Positions 53,248 through 62,788 of a DNA stretch of 64,000 nucleotides are shown in pieces (the stretch's first letter is position 1; the number at the start of each line of letters is the position of its first letter). The stretch covers positions 434,001 through 498,000 of the forward strand of contig NZ_JADKSO010000001.1 in the NCBI RefSeq assembly GCF_015351245.1, read 5' to 3'. The notes beneath the pieces are model-generated. The model saw only the letters and a list, made by a program, of their open reading frames with translations. It had not been told where the DNA came from and did no database searches. Both the position numbers and the translations under genes were made by a program. The stretch comes from Rathayibacter sp. VKM Ac-2879 (GTDB lineage Bacteria > Actinomycetota > Actinomycetes > Actinomycetales > Microbacteriaceae).

Positions 53248-54954
53248 ATGAGAAACACGAGATCCGCCAAGCCCGCGCGCCATCACCTCGAGCTCCCGCG
53301 CCCCAAGCCGCTCGAGAAGGGCGGGATGCGTATCACTCCGCTCGGCGGCCTGGGCGAGATCGGCCGCAACATGACCGTCTTCGAGCACCAGGGCAAGCTG
53401 CTCATCGTCGACTGCGGCGTCCTCTTCCCCGAGGAGAACCAGCCCGGCATCGACGTCATCCTCCCCGACTTCGCCGCGATCCGTTCGCGCCTGAAGGACA
53501 TCGAGGCAATCGTGCTCACCCACGGTCACGAGGACCACATCGGCGGCGTGCCGTACCTCCTCAAGGAGCGTGGCGACATCCCGATCATCGCCTCGACCTT
53601 CACGCTCGCGCTCATCACCGCGAAGCTCACCGAGCACCGCATCGTTCCGCGCACCCGCCCGGTCAAGGAGGGCGACCGGATCGACGCGGGCGTCTTCGAC
53701 CTCGAGTTCCTCGCCGTGAACCACTCGATCCCGGATGGTCTGGCCGTGGCGATCCGGACCGAGGCCGGCCTCGTGCTGCACACGGGCGACTTCAAGATGG
53801 ACCAGTTCCCTCTCGATGGCCGCACCACCGACCTCCCCGGCTTCGCTCGCCTCGGCGACGAGGGAGTCGACCTGTTCCTCGTCGACTCCACCAACGCCGA
53901 CGTGCCCGGCTTCGCGATCTCGGAGGGGGACCTCGCCCCCGCGATCGACCAGGTGTTCCGCACCGCCCCTCGCCGCATCGTCGTCTCGAGCTTCGCGAGC
54001 CACGTGCACCGCATCCAGCAGGTCCTCGACGCGGCGCACCGCCACGGCCGCAAGGTCGCCTTCGTCGGCCGCTCGATGGTGCGCAACATGGGAATCGCTG
54101 CCGAGCTGGGCTACCTCAAGATCCCTGCGGGCCTCGTCGTCGACATGAAGGTGCTCGAGAAGCTCCCCGCGACGGAGATCGTGATGATCTGCACCGGTTC
54201 GCAGGGCGAGCCCATGGCGGCGCTCTCGCGGATGGCGAACAAGGACCACATCATCGATATCGGACCGGGCGACACCGTCCTGCTCGCGAGTTCGCTGATC
54301 CCGGGCAACGAGAACGCGATCTACCGCATCATCAACGCGTTCACTCGCTGGGGTGCGACCGTCGTGCACAAGGGCAACGCGAAGGTGCACGTCTCGGGTC
54401 ACGCCAGCGCGGGTGAGCTCGCGTACTGCTACAACATCCTCCGCCCGACGGCCGTGCTGCCGGTGCACGGGGAATGGCGCCACCTGACGGCGAACGCGGC
54501 CATCGCGACCCGCACCGGGATCGACGAGAAGAACGTCTTCGTGATCGAGGACGGCGTCTCGATCGACTTGGTGAAGGGCCGCGCGCGCATGAGCGGGCGC
54601 ATCGAGGCCGATCACATCCTGGTCGACGGCACCACGATGGGAGTCGCGACCGAGGACGCCATGATCGACCGCCGTGTCCTCGCCGAGGAGGGGACGATCA
54701 CCGTCCTCGCCATCGTCGACATCGAGCGCGGCACGCTGGGCGAGCCCGTCGAGTTCTTCACTCGCGGGTTCGTCGAGGAGCCGGGCTGGAAGGCCAACGC
54801 GAGCAAGGCGATCGACGACGCGGTGCTCCAGGCCGCCGGTCAGCCGACCGACCGCGACGCGATGGAGAGGCTCATCACGCGCACTCTGGGCCGCTGGCTC
54901 ACCCGCCGTCACCGTCGCAACCCCGTGATCACCACGATCGTCGTCGAGGAGTAA
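53248..54954 (+). CDS. rnj: Ribonuclease J
   Basis: A 568-residue metallo-beta-lactamase-fold nuclease. It begins MRNTRSAKPARHHLELPRPK, then RITPLGGLGEIGRNMTVFEH; the zinc motif is LTHGHEDHIGG, and the C-terminal VHVSGHASAGEL and HGEWRHL are beta-CASP motifs. RNase J has 5'-exo- and endonuclease roles in rRNA and mRNA processing. The ATG at 53248 is favoured by length. Confidence 0.96.
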   Translation: MRNTRSAKPARHHLELPRPKPLEKGGMRITPLGGLGEIGRNMTVFEHQGKLLIVDCGVLFPEENQPGIDVILPDFAAIRSRLKDIEAIVLTHGHEDHIGGVPYLLKERGDIPIIASTFTLALITAKLTEHRIVPRTRPVKEGDRIDAGVFDLEFLAVNHSIPDGLAVAIRTEAGLVLHTGDFKMDQFPLDGRTTDLPGFARLGDEGVDLFLVDSTNADVPGFAISEGDLAPAIDQVFRTAPRRIVVSSFASHVHRIQQVLDAAHRHGRKVAFVGRSMVRNMGIAAELGYLKIPAGLVVDMKVLEKLPATEIVMICTGSQGEPMAALSRMANKDHIIDIGPGDTVLLASSLIPGNENAIYRIINAFTRWGATVVHKGNAKVHVSGHASAGELAYCYNILRPTAVLPVHGEWRHLTANAAIATRTGIDEKNVFVIEDGVSIDLVKGRARMSGRIEADHILVDGTTMGVATEDAMIDRRVLAEEGTITVLAIVDIERGTLGEPVEFFTRGFVEEPGWKANASKAIDDAVLQAAGQPTDRDAMERLITRTLGRWLTRRHRRNPVITTIVVEE

Positions 54955-55071
54955 GGGGCGCGGGCCGGCGCTTGTCACGCCGTGTCGCGCCTCCGCTACC
55001 CCCTGCACCGGACGGCGGGCCCGGAGCAGAGTGGGAGGGTCGGCACGGCGTCGACGCGAAGGGAGAGCACC

Positions 55072-55209
55072 ATGAGCACCGAGCGCACCACGGTCGAGGG
55101 CGGCGAGTCCGCCGAGGACCTCCCCGACGGCACCGGTACGGACACCTCCACGGGCGGCGGCGACACCGACACGGTGTCGGGCGGCGAGCCGGAGGAGCCT
55201 TCGAAGTAG
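55072..55209 (+). CDS. Small acidic protein, 45 residues
   Basis: The frame reads MSTERTTVEGGESAEDLPDG, then Gly/Asp/Thr-rich sequence ending GEPEEPSK. The ATG has GGGAGAGC upstream, and a terminator follows seven bases after the stop. It is probably disordered. No function can be given. Confidence 0.5.
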   Translation: MSTERTTVEGGESAEDLPDGTGTDTSTGGGDTDTVSGGEPEEPSK

Positions 55210-55215
55210 GACGTC

Positions 55216-55257
55216 CGACGAAGGGGCGGGACCGATTGTGGTCCCGCCCCTTCGTCG
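55216..55257. terminator. Intrinsic terminator
   Basis: CGACGAAGGGGCGGGACC (55216-55233) pairs perfectly with GGTCCCGCCCCTTCGTCG (55240-55257) around GATTGT. It can serve both strands. Confidence 0.88.
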
Positions 55258-55321
55258 TGTGGTGCCCAGCCTGTTCGGGGCCCCGTTGCTCGGTGTCTCC
55301 CGTCCAGACGAGGCCCTCCGC

Positions 55322-55579
55322 TCAGACGAGCGGGCCGTCGCTCTCGCTCGTGCGACGGGTGACCTGCTCGCCGCTGGCGGGATCGACGGCCGAACGGGTG
55401 GTCGACACCGCCTGGCGCCGACGCGTCATCAGGACGAGCCCGAGGATCAGGCCGACGGCTCCAGCGGCCATCAGGATGTACCCGACCAGGTGCAGGTCGA
55501 GTCCGGACACCTGCAGGTCAACTGCGAACGCGAGGACCGCGCCGACGACGAGGAGGAAGATCCCTGCTCCGATGCTCAT
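55322..55579 (-). CDS. DUF6458-like membrane protein
   Basis: An 85-residue protein with two membrane helices (GAGIFLLVVGAVLAFAV and LVGYILMAAGAVGLILGLVL) and a hydrophilic tail. MSIGAGIFLLVVGAVLAFAV is the family start. It is common in actinobacteria; function unknown. Confidence 0.75.
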   Translation of the reverse strand: MSIGAGIFLLVVGAVLAFAVDLQVSGLDLHLVGYILMAAGAVGLILGLVLMTRRRQAVSTTRSAVDPASGEQVTRRTSESDGPLV

Positions 55580-55709
55580 TTCGTGCTCCTTCGGGTGTCA
55601 CCGATGTGCGCGGGAGGCGCAGGAGCATCGGCGACCGGCTCACTGTAGACCCGCCTCCCCCCGGACCGGTAAGCCCTTCCGATGGCGCCTCGACAAGTGT
55701 AGGGAGGCG

Positions 55710-56108
55710 TCAGCGGTCAGCGAGTCGCAGCATCACGCGGGTGCGGTCGGCGCGCGTCGCCAGCCGTTCAATGAGGAGGAAGACGCGGTACTCGAGGCGG
55801 TACTTCCTTCGGAACACCTCGCCGAGCCTCTCGACGGTCTCCGCATCCGAGACGATGCGGGCCGCGGCGTCCACGACCTCCGCTCCCTCCTGCACGCGCC
55901 CGCGTCGATCGCAGACCACGAGGGTGGCCCGCGGGTCGTGGCGCAACCGCTTCACCTTGCCGCTGCGTCGCGGAGTCGTGACGATCAGCTCCTCGCCGTC
56001 CCGGGCGATCCAGACCGGTGTCGAGACTCCGACGCCGCTCTTGCGGAAGGTGGTGAGGGAGACGAAGGAGGCATCGGCGAGCGCCGCGAGGGCGGGGGAG
56101 AGGGTCAT
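55710..56108 (-). CDS. PPOX-class (F420- or FMN-binding) protein
   Basis: A 132-residue split-barrel protein: SFVSLTTFRKSGVGVSTPVWIARDG and LIVTTPRRSGKVKRLRHDPRATLVVCDRRGR are the family motifs. Such proteins in actinobacteria reduce substrates with F420H2 or FMN. Substrate unknown. Divergent from the EEP gene at 56186. Confidence 0.85.
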   Translation of the reverse strand: MTLSPALAALADASFVSLTTFRKSGVGVSTPVWIARDGEELIVTTPRRSGKVKRLRHDPRATLVVCDRRGRVQEGAEVVDAAARIVSDAETVERLGEVFRRKYRLEYRVFLLIERLATRADRTRVMLRLADR

Positions 56109-56185
56109 CCCCGAAGCGTAGGACTGCGCGGGGCTGTCTCCGCAAGTCTCCCGAGCGCTCCGCGGGCCACCCGTAGGCTGGCGGG

Positions 56186-57016
56186 ATGACCGACCCGACA
56201 CCTGTGATCGGCCACACCGAGGCACCCGAGCTGCACGTGATGACCTACAACATCCGACGTCGTATGCCGCGCCTCACGTCGCGCGCCGTCGACCAGTGGG
56301 AGCGTCGCGCACCCCTCGTGCGCCGAGTGCTGCGGAGCGAACGGCCATCGATCCTCGCCGTGCAGGAGGCGCTGCCCGATCAGGCGGCGTTCGTCCACGA
56401 GTCTCTCGGTGCCTCCTTCGAGGCGATGGGCTTCGGCCGCGATCCCGACCGGGGAGGCGAGCGAGTGATGCTCTTCGTCGACCGCAGCCGGTTCGCGGTG
56501 CGGCACTGGACACAGATCGCCCTCTCGGACACTCCCGACATCGCGGGTTCGCGGAGCTGGGGCAACCGCATTCCGCGTACCGCGGTGATAGCGGAGCTCA
56601 CCGATCACGGGACCGGACGCGAGCTCACCGCGATCGCGACGCACTTCGACCACCTCTCGCACCGCTCCCGGTTGCGCTCGGCCGAGCTGCTCGCTCGCCG
56701 GGTCCGAGAGCTCGGCAGCCCGGCGATCGTCATGGGCGATATGAACACGGACGCGGGTACTGCCCCGTACCGCGTGCTGCTCGACGAGGCCGCGCTCGCC
56801 GACTCCTGGGTCGTGGCGGGACGTCATCTCAGCCGCAGCTGGAGCACCTTCTCGAACTATCGCGCGCCGAGGCCGGGCAAGCGCATCGACTGGCTCGCCG
56901 TCACCGCTGGCGCCTTCGAGGTCGTCTCGACGGCGATCAACGCGATCCGGTACGACGGCGCGGCGCCCTCCGACCACGAGCCGGTGCAGGCTGTGCTCCG
57001 CTTCACCCGGCCGTGA
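56186..57016 (+). CDS. Endonuclease/exonuclease/phosphatase family protein
   Basis: A 276-residue EEP-fold enzyme. LHVMTYNIRRRM, SILAVQEALPDQ (metal Glu), ATHFDHLSHRSRL, VMGDMNTDAG (Asp and Asn) and SDHEPVQAVL (catalytic His pair) are all seen. Homologues act on phosphodiesters, sugars or lipids. No signal peptide. It overlaps the next gene by four bases (GTGA). Confidence 0.88.
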   Translation: MTDPTPVIGHTEAPELHVMTYNIRRRMPRLTSRAVDQWERRAPLVRRVLRSERPSILAVQEALPDQAAFVHESLGASFEAMGFGRDPDRGGERVMLFVDRSRFAVRHWTQIALSDTPDIAGSRSWGNRIPRTAVIAELTDHGTGRELTAIATHFDHLSHRSRLRSAELLARRVRELGSPAIVMGDMNTDAGTAPYRVLLDEAALADSWVVAGRHLSRSWSTFSNYRAPRPGKRIDWLAVTAGAFEVVSTAINAIRYDGAAPSDHEPVQAVLRFTRP

Positions 57017-57615
57017 GCGGCTCCGTCCTCGTCGCGACGTTCCTGCAGCCTCCGCGCACTCGAGGGGAGTGGTTCGCGGACGCCGTACGGATGGCGGGTG
57101 CGCTGAGCATCGTCGCTGCCGCCCTGGGCTGGGGCCTGGTCGACGTCGCGGTGTTCGGGCTCGCTGCGATCGGGCTCGTCCTGCCGCGGTTTCTCGGGAT
57201 CCGAGCGGCGCTGGATGCGGCGTTCGGGATCGCGCTGCTGGTCGCCTCCTGGAGCAGTGTGCTCGATCTCTACGCAGCGTGGACGACGTGGGACCTCGTG
57301 GTGCACGGCGTGCTCAATGGTCTCGTCGCCGTCGTGGCCTTCCTCCTCGCCGCCCGTGCCGGAGTGGTGCCGCCGGTCGCGGGTCAGGGCGGTCCGCTCG
57401 CCCCGGCCGTCGTGCTCTGCGTCTGCTTCGGCATCACGGCCGGCGTGCTGTGGGAGTGGGGCGAGTGGGCGGGCCATCGCTTCATCGACTCCTCGATCTT
57501 CGTCGGCTATGACGACACGCTCGGCGACCTCGCCGCGGGGGCTCTCGGCTCGCTGCTCGCCGGCTCCCTGATGCGCTACTGGTCCGCGACGTCGCGAGTC
57601 GGGCGCGCGGCATAG
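57013..57615 (+). CDS. Hypothetical membrane protein, coupled to the EEP gene
   Basis: A 200-residue protein with about six hydrophobic segments, starting at a GTG within the EEP stop codon. WEWGEWAGHRF and FVGYDDTLGDLAAGALGSLLAG resemble the conserved end of the DUF2238/YjdF-like membrane family. Function unknown. Confidence 0.6.
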   Translation: MSGSVLVATFLQPPRTRGEWFADAVRMAGALSIVAAALGWGLVDVAVFGLAAIGLVLPRFLGIRAALDAAFGIALLVASWSSVLDLYAAWTTWDLVVHGVLNGLVAVVAFLLAARAGVVPPVAGQGGPLAPAVVLCVCFGITAGVLWEWGEWAGHRFIDSSIFVGYDDTLGDLAAGALGSLLAGSLMRYWSATSRVGRAA

Positions 57616-57667
57616 GCGAGCAACGGACGTCAGAGAGGAGAGAGGGCGCAGCAGCGCCTCGGGCGGG

Positions 57668-57997
57668 CTACGCGGTACCGGCGTGTCCCGGGAAGGGCTT
57701 GCCGTTCAGCGACACCTCGTCGGGGTCGACCTCGACGTCACCGACATCGTCCGGGCCGCCCGTGCCGGGAACGGCCTTCACCTCGGCCGAGCCGGACACC
57801 TCGGTGCGGCTCGCGGCCGGGTCCTCGTCCTGCTTCGCCTCCGTCTCGCGCTCGCTGCCCGGAGACTCGGAGCGGTCTTTCTCGATCGTCTCGCTCTCGG
57901 ACGAGGTGGGCGAGGCCGCCCCTGCCGGTGTCCCGATCGTCGAGCCCAGGTCGTCGTCTCTCGAGCCGTGCTCGTGCTCGGTGCCGTGGTGGTCCAT
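57668..57997 (-). CDS. Acidic low-complexity protein, 109 residues
   Basis: Asp/Glu/Ser-rich protein ending DEVSLNGKPFPGHAGTA. It starts with a His-rich MDHHGTEHEHGSRDDD. It is similar in style to the other acidic small proteins in the window. Function unknown. Confidence 0.5.
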   Translation of the reverse strand: MDHHGTEHEHGSRDDDLGSTIGTPAGAASPTSSESETIEKDRSESPGSERETEAKQDEDPAASRTEVSGSAEVKAVPGTGGPDDVGDVEVDPDEVSLNGKPFPGHAGTA

Positions 57998-58160
57998 GTC
58001 GCCGCCTTTCGTCGGTGGATCCCGACGCTACGTGCGCCCGTCGGAGGAGGCACCGGCTTGACACCGCTCCGTCCCACGCCCGCGGTGCCGGACGTACTAC
58101 CCTGGATCGAGGGTCGCACCGGGGGCACGGCACCCGCCGCAGCACCCGCGAGGAGGATCC

Positions 58161-59426
58161 GTGGCATCTCACCGGACAGGCGAGACCCCGGTCGTGGGGA
58201 CGACCATCGGTCGGCGGTACACCATCGAGGAGTTCATCGGCCGCGGAGGCATGGCCACCGTCTATCGGGCGCGCGACGAGATCCTCGGCCGCTCGGTCGC
58301 GCTCAAGATGTTCGCCGCGGGAATCGACGACGCGCAGGATTTGCAACGCAAGGCCTCGGAGATCCGCCTTCTGGCTGCGCTCAATCACCCCGCCCTGGTC
58401 ACCCTTTATGACGCCCACGACGGAGGGGACGACACCAACGGCCAGGCGTACATGGTCATGGAGCTGGCCGAAGGGCCGAGCCTCGCGGAGCGCCTCGCCA
58501 CCGGCCCCGTCGCCCCGAACGACGTCGCCGCGATGGCCGCCGACCTGGGTGAGGCGCTGCACACGGTGCACGAGGCCGGAGTCGTCCACCGCGACGTCAA
58601 GCCGTCGAACGTCCTGCTCGTGCCGAGTCCGCTGACGAGCCGCGAGTTCCGGCCCAAGCTCGCCGACTTCGGCATCGCGTCCCTTATCGACGCGACGAGG
58701 ATCACCGCACCCGGCACCCTGATCGGGACGGCCGCCTACCTCAGCCCCGAACAGGCGCAGGGCGATCAGGCGACCGCGGCGACCGACATCTATTCGCTCG
58801 GACTCGTGCTCCTGGAGTCCCTCACCGGGCGTCGGCCCTTCACCGGCTCGGCGATCGAGATGACCCTCGCCCGCCTCCTCCGCGACCCCGAGATCTCGGC
58901 GTCGCTCGGTGGCGGCTGGTCGTCGCTCCTGACCGCGATGACGCAGCGCGAACCAGCTGAGCGGCCCACGGCGATCGCGGTCGCGGAGGTGGCGCGCCGA
59001 CTCATCGATCCCCGTCGCGATAGCCCGCCCGCCGCGATCGTCGTGCCCGATGTTCCTCCGCACCGAGACGAGACCGTCCCGATGCCCGCGGTGACGCGAC
59101 CGATCGCCCCGAACGACTCCGCCCCTGAGACCGAGGTGATCGCTCCGACGCGGCTCGTGCCGGAGGCGGCCCCGCGCACCGAGATGATGCCCGCGGCCTC
59201 GCTTGCGCCTCCGGCCACTCGCGCCGACGCCCGTGTACCGGTGCCCAATGCCTCCGCTCGTCGACGCGGCCCGAACCCCTGGCTGCTCGTCTTGGTGCTC
59301 GCGCTCGTCGCGGTCGCCGTCGGCCTCGCGATCATCCTCGTGGGCGGCCAGGAGGCTCCGCTCCCCGCGGTCGGTGGCGAACTCGGCGACCATCTCCGTC
59401 AGCTGCGCGAGAGCATCCGCTCGTGA
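58161..59426 (+). CDS. Serine/threonine protein kinase
   Basis: A 421-residue PknB-like kinase. The glycine loop GRGGMATVYRARD is at 28-39, the ATP-lysine is Lys49, HRDVKPSN has catalytic Asp145, DFG Asp169 and the activation segment GTAAYLSPEQ. A Thr/Pro-rich linker (about 290-365) and one membrane helix (PWLLVLVLALVAVAVGLAII) follow, ending in a short outside tail. Its stop overlaps the GTG of a lipoprotein gene, suggesting that the two act together at the envelope. Confidence 0.92.
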   Translation: MASHRTGETPVVGTTIGRRYTIEEFIGRGGMATVYRARDEILGRSVALKMFAAGIDDAQDLQRKASEIRLLAALNHPALVTLYDAHDGGDDTNGQAYMVMELAEGPSLAERLATGPVAPNDVAAMAADLGEALHTVHEAGVVHRDVKPSNVLLVPSPLTSREFRPKLADFGIASLIDATRITAPGTLIGTAAYLSPEQAQGDQATAATDIYSLGLVLLESLTGRRPFTGSAIEMTLARLLRDPEISASLGGGWSSLLTAMTQREPAERPTAIAVAEVARRLIDPRRDSPPAAIVVPDVPPHRDETVPMPAVTRPIAPNDSAPETEVIAPTRLVPEAAPRTEMMPAASLAPPATRADARVPVPNASARRRGPNPWLLVLVLALVAVAVGLAIILVGGQEAPLPAVGGELGDHLRQLRESIRS

Positions 59427-60028
59427 AGCGCGCGCGAGTCGCGGCCGTTCTGGTCTCGGCGCTGATGCTTGCGGGATGCTCCGCCTCCGACCCGTCGATT
59501 CAGGCGGGCACGGCGCAGACGCTCGACGACGCGGTCGTGGCCGTCGCCGAGCGGGCAGCCGCCGACGACTACACGGGGGCGCTGAGAGAGCTGGACTCCC
59601 TGCAGTCGGCGCTCGATCAGGCGGTGGCGGCCGCGACGATCAGCGCTGAGCGCGCCTCGCTCGTCCAGGCCCGAGTCGACACCGTCCGCGCCGACCTCGA
59701 GGGCGCGATCGGCGCGACCCCCGGTCCGTCGCCGTCGCCGACGTCGAGCGAGGAGCCGAACGGCGAGCAGGAGACATCCTCCGAGACCCCGGTCGCGTCG
59801 GCTCCCCAACCCGAGGAGACGGACGACGATGCGCCCGCGCCGACTCCCGAGGACACCGAGCCCGTCGACACGCCGGAGCCGTCGACAGCGCCGGGCAACA
59901 GCGGCGAGGCGCCCGGCAACGGCGGAGACGCGCCGGGCAACAGCGGAGACGCGCCGGGCAACAGCGGGAACGCGCCGGGCAACAGCGGAGACGCGCCCGG
60001 CAACGGCAAGGGCCCCGGCGCACGCTGA
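59423..60028 (+). CDS. Repeat-bearing lipoprotein
   Basis: A 201-residue lipoprotein with lipobox LMLAGC (Cys19). A helical region (TLDDAVVAVAERAAADDYTGA) is followed by a Pro/Glu/Asp-rich stretch and six seven-residue APGNSGD-like repeats near the C-terminus. It is translationally coupled to the Ser/Thr kinase gene. It may be an extracytoplasmic sensor or partner of that kinase, but this is inference. Confidence 0.75.
   Translation: MKRARVAAVLVSALMLAGCSASDPSIQAGTAQTLDDAVVAVAERAAADDYTGALRELDSLQSALDQAVAAATISAERASLVQARVDTVRADLEGAIGATPGPSPSPTSSEEPNGEQETSSETPVASAPQPEETDDDAPAPTPEDTEPVDTPEPSTAPGNSGEAPGNGGDAPGNSGDAPGNSGNAPGNSGDAPGNGKGPGAR
59888..60013 (+). repeat. Six 21-bp coding repeats
   Basis: Six consecutive 21-base units code for APGNSGE, APGNGGD, APGNSGD, APGNSGN, APGNSGD and APGNGKG. 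The DNA is nearly identical between units. Such short in-frame repeats allow length variation by slippage. Confidence 0.9.
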
Positions 60029-60041
60029 GCGCCCGCCGCCG

Positions 60042-60311
60042 CTACTCGTCGCGGTCGGTGTACTCGCCGTCGGGCTCGGACTCGGTGCCCGCCGCGTCCG
60101 TGTCGACGTAGCCGCCCTTGACCGAGCTGTCCTCCTCGTTGGTGGACGTGTCGACGTAGCTGCGCTCCTCCTCGCTCGCCGTGTGCGAGACGCCGTCCGT
60201 CGAGGTGTACTCGCCGCTCGGCTCGGTGCCGTCGGCACGATGACGGCCCTGCCGGGTGTCCGCGTCGGAGGCGCTCTCGTGCACCTCGTGGTTCTCGTCG
60301 TGGTGGGTCAT
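60042..60311 (-). CDS. Acidic low-complexity protein, 89 residues
   Basis: Starts MTHHDENHEVHESASDADTR and carries repeated GEYT/YVDT blocks rich in Thr, Ser, Asp and Glu. It is probably disordered and exported or surface-exposed only if it has a partner, as no signal is present. Function unknown. The gap to 60604 holds nothing clear. Confidence 0.5.
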   Translation of the reverse strand: MTHHDENHEVHESASDADTRQGRHRADGTEPSGEYTSTDGVSHTASEEERSYVDTSTNEEDSSVKGGYVDTDAAGTESEPDGEYTDRDE

Positions 60312-60604
60312 GCCGGGCTCCTCGCTCCATCGCGTCGGATCTGCGCGAACCGAGTGCCCGCGCCATTCCGACCCTCGTCCATCCCCTCCACACGTGCAAG
60401 TCGTTGCGCCTGCACATCCGTGCCATCACGCCCCACACACCGGCGGATCGGACATGCCCGTTCACGGTGTACGCCGAGCGATCGTCGCGTGTCCGGGTGC
60501 TGCCGCGCCCGATCGTTCGCGAGACACCGACCAAGCAGTGCGATGTGCGGAGTCACGCGCGGCGGTCGTCGATCAGGAACGGCGAGGCGAAGCGCACTGA
60601 ACGG

Positions 60605-61465
60605 TCACTCGCGCACAAATCTCGACACCGTCACGGCGATGGTGACGGCTGTCTTCTCTCCGTGGGCGTCGAGTGCCGCGTCGAGGGCGGATGGATCGAT
60701 GTGGTGCGCGCTCGGCCCCATCAGAGCCTCCGCGCGCAGTTCCGCGCGCGACATGAGGGCGACGTAGTCGAGTTCGTCGCGGCGCGCGAGCGAGAAGCCG
60801 CGCAACTGCTCGTCGAGCCGTTCGGCCTTGCCTGCGTCGATGCCGAGCATTCCGAGCTCGGTGCGGATCTCGTGCAGGTGCCGCTCGCGAGGGGTCACGA
60901 CGACGGCCGAGCCGCCCTGGCGCAGCACGCGGTGCATCTCGGCCGGAGTGCGCGGGGCGAAGACGCTCAGCAGGGCGTCGGCGGTCCCGTCGCCGAGGGG
61001 GAGGGGCTGCCACAGGTCCGCGGTCGCGACCGCGGCGCGGGGGTGCGCTCGCGCCGCTCGGCGGGCAGCGGCGGCCGAGAGGTCCAGACCCAGTCCGTCG
61101 CTCTCCGGATGCGCATCGAGCACGGTGGCGAGGTAGGCGGCGGTGCCGCAGCCGAGGTCGACCACCAACCGGACGCTGGCGGGAACGGCCTCGGCGACCG
61201 CCTCGCGGATCGGCGAGAAGTGGCCGGAGTCCAGCAGCACCTCCCTGGCGTGAACCATCGCCGCCGTGTCGCCCGAGGTCGCGTGGCGGCCGCGTAGCAG
61301 CGAGACGTATCCCTGTCGCGCGAGGTCGGCGCTGTGACCGAGCTCGCAGCGCAGGGTGGAGGGGCGCGGCACGGCATCGGGCGCGAGTGCGCGAGCGCAG
61401 ACGGGGCATGCTAGCGCCGGCAGCACGGTCGAGCCAGGCCGCGTCTCCGGGTCGAAGGCGTTCAC
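60605..61465 (-). CDS. rlmA: 23S rRNA (guanine-N1) methyltransferase, RlmA/TlrB type
   Basis: A 286-residue SAM-dependent methyltransferase. The N-terminal zinc ribbon has Cys20, Cys23, Cys40 and His44 (LACPVCARAL and CELGHSADLARQGYVSLL), typical of RlmA(I)/RlmA(II). The SAM loop is VVDLGCGTAAYLATVL. It should methylate G745 or G748 of 23S rRNA; the TlrB type confers resistance to tylosin. The GTG start at 61465 overlaps the stop of the permease gene. Confidence 0.87.
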   Translation of the reverse strand: MNAFDPETRPGSTVLPALACPVCARALAPDAVPRPSTLRCELGHSADLARQGYVSLLRGRHATSGDTAAMVHAREVLLDSGHFSPIREAVAEAVPASVRLVVDLGCGTAAYLATVLDAHPESDGLGLDLSAAAARRAARAHPRAAVATADLWQPLPLGDGTADALLSVFAPRTPAEMHRVLRQGGSAVVVTPRERHLHEIRTELGMLGIDAGKAERLDEQLRGFSLARRDELDYVALMSRAELRAEALMGPSAHHIDPSALDAALDAHGEKTAVTIAVTVSRFVRE

Positions 61466-62613
61466 TCCCGCTCGGACCGCATCGCGGTGATCGCCGCGTT
61501 GAGCGTCGCGATGGTGGGAACGGCGAAGAGGGCGCCGGCGAGGCCGGCGACCTCGAGTCCTGTCGCGACGCCGAGGACGACGGCCAGCGGATGCACTTTC
61601 ACCGCACTGCCCAGGATCAGCGGTTGCAGTACGTGCCCTTCGAGGAGGTGCACGAGCACGACGATGCCGACCATCACCAGGGCGGCCACGGGGCCGCTGA
61701 ACAACAGGGCGACGAGGGCTGCGAGCGCGCCCGTCATGATCGCACCGAGGATCGGCACGAAGGACCCGAGGAACACGACGATCGCGATCGGCATGACGAG
61801 CGGGAGCTGCAGCGCGAGCGCCCCGATCCCGATGCCCACCGCGTTGATCCCAGCGACTCCGAGCTGGGCCCGCACGAACAGGCTGAGCGTGCGCCAGCCC
61901 GCCGCGCCTCCGCGATCGAGCGAGGGCCGGGCGCGCTGCGGCAGCAGGCGGAGCAGCCAGCCCCAGATCCGGCGCCCGTCGAGCATCAGGAAGATGAGCG
62001 AGAAGAGAGTGAGCAGCGTGCCGGCGAACACCTGGGCGAGCTGCGAGCCGACGGCGAGGGCTCCCGAGGCGATCGTGGCGGCCCGCGTGTCCGCCCAGGT
62101 GATCGCGCGCTGGGCGTAGTCGCCCAGCTGCACGTCACTCAACGAGAACGGCGGCCCTTGCAGCCACGTCTCGATGTCGCGACTGGCCGAGAGCGCGCGC
62201 TCCCCGACTCCGCTGAACCCCGAGCGCGACTGCACGATCACGAGCGCGACGAGACCCGACAGCACGAGCAGCATCGCCAGGATCGACACCAGCACCGCGA
62301 GCGGACGGGGCCAGTGCAGACGTTCCAGCGCGTCGCGCAGCGGTGAGAGCAGCGCCGTCAACAGGAGGGCGACGAGCACCGGCACCACGATGACGGGCAG
62401 GAGCGAGACGAGTCGCACCACGAGGTACAGCACGGCGGCCACGGCGAGGAACCGCCAGCCCCACGCCGCGGCTATGCGCATCCCGGGAGAGACGTCCGCG
62501 GAGCGATCGAGCGTGGAGTCGGCCGGCAGGAGGGCCTGTGCGCCCCGAACCGCAGAGGCGGGAGGCGTCACCGCGTGCCCGTGTCGCCCGGTGCGCCGTG
62601 GGCGTTCTCGCAT
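61462..62613 (-). CDS. AI-2E family transporter, copy 2
   Basis: A 383-residue permease of the same family as that at 47939. Marks are VVPVLVALLLTALLSPLRDAL, LIFLMLDGRRIWGWLLRLL and LEGHVLQPLILGSAVKVHPL. The two differ clearly in sequence. The ATG at 62613 has GGAGGGG upstream. It overlaps the RlmA gene by four bases. Confidence 0.87.
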   Translation of the reverse strand: MRERPRRTGRHGHAVTPPASAVRGAQALLPADSTLDRSADVSPGMRIAAAWGWRFLAVAAVLYLVVRLVSLLPVIVVPVLVALLLTALLSPLRDALERLHWPRPLAVLVSILAMLLVLSGLVALVIVQSRSGFSGVGERALSASRDIETWLQGPPFSLSDVQLGDYAQRAITWADTRAATIASGALAVGSQLAQVFAGTLLTLFSLIFLMLDGRRIWGWLLRLLPQRARPSLDRGGAAGWRTLSLFVRAQLGVAGINAVGIGIGALALQLPLVMPIAIVVFLGSFVPILGAIMTGALAALVALLFSGPVAALVMVGIVVLVHLLEGHVLQPLILGSAVKVHPLAVVLGVATGLEVAGLAGALFAVPTIATLNAAITAMRSERE

Positions 62614-62788
62614 GTCCCCTCCGATCTCCTCGCAGTGTACGGCGCGGTGACCTCTCGGAACCCCGAGAGTGGCGGGAGACGCTCCGGCGCTCGACGAGGC
62701 GCGGCTCGCGCCGGGCCGCGCCCCGCTCGGAGACGCGGACAGTGGCGAACGCTGCCAGGCTGGGCAGGCGACCGAGCTCCTCGTCGTG

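Noticed and set aside
59888-60013. CRISPR-like or minisatellite interpretation of the 21-bp units
   Set aside because: They are in frame, contiguous and code for a seven-residue motif, so they are coding repeats.
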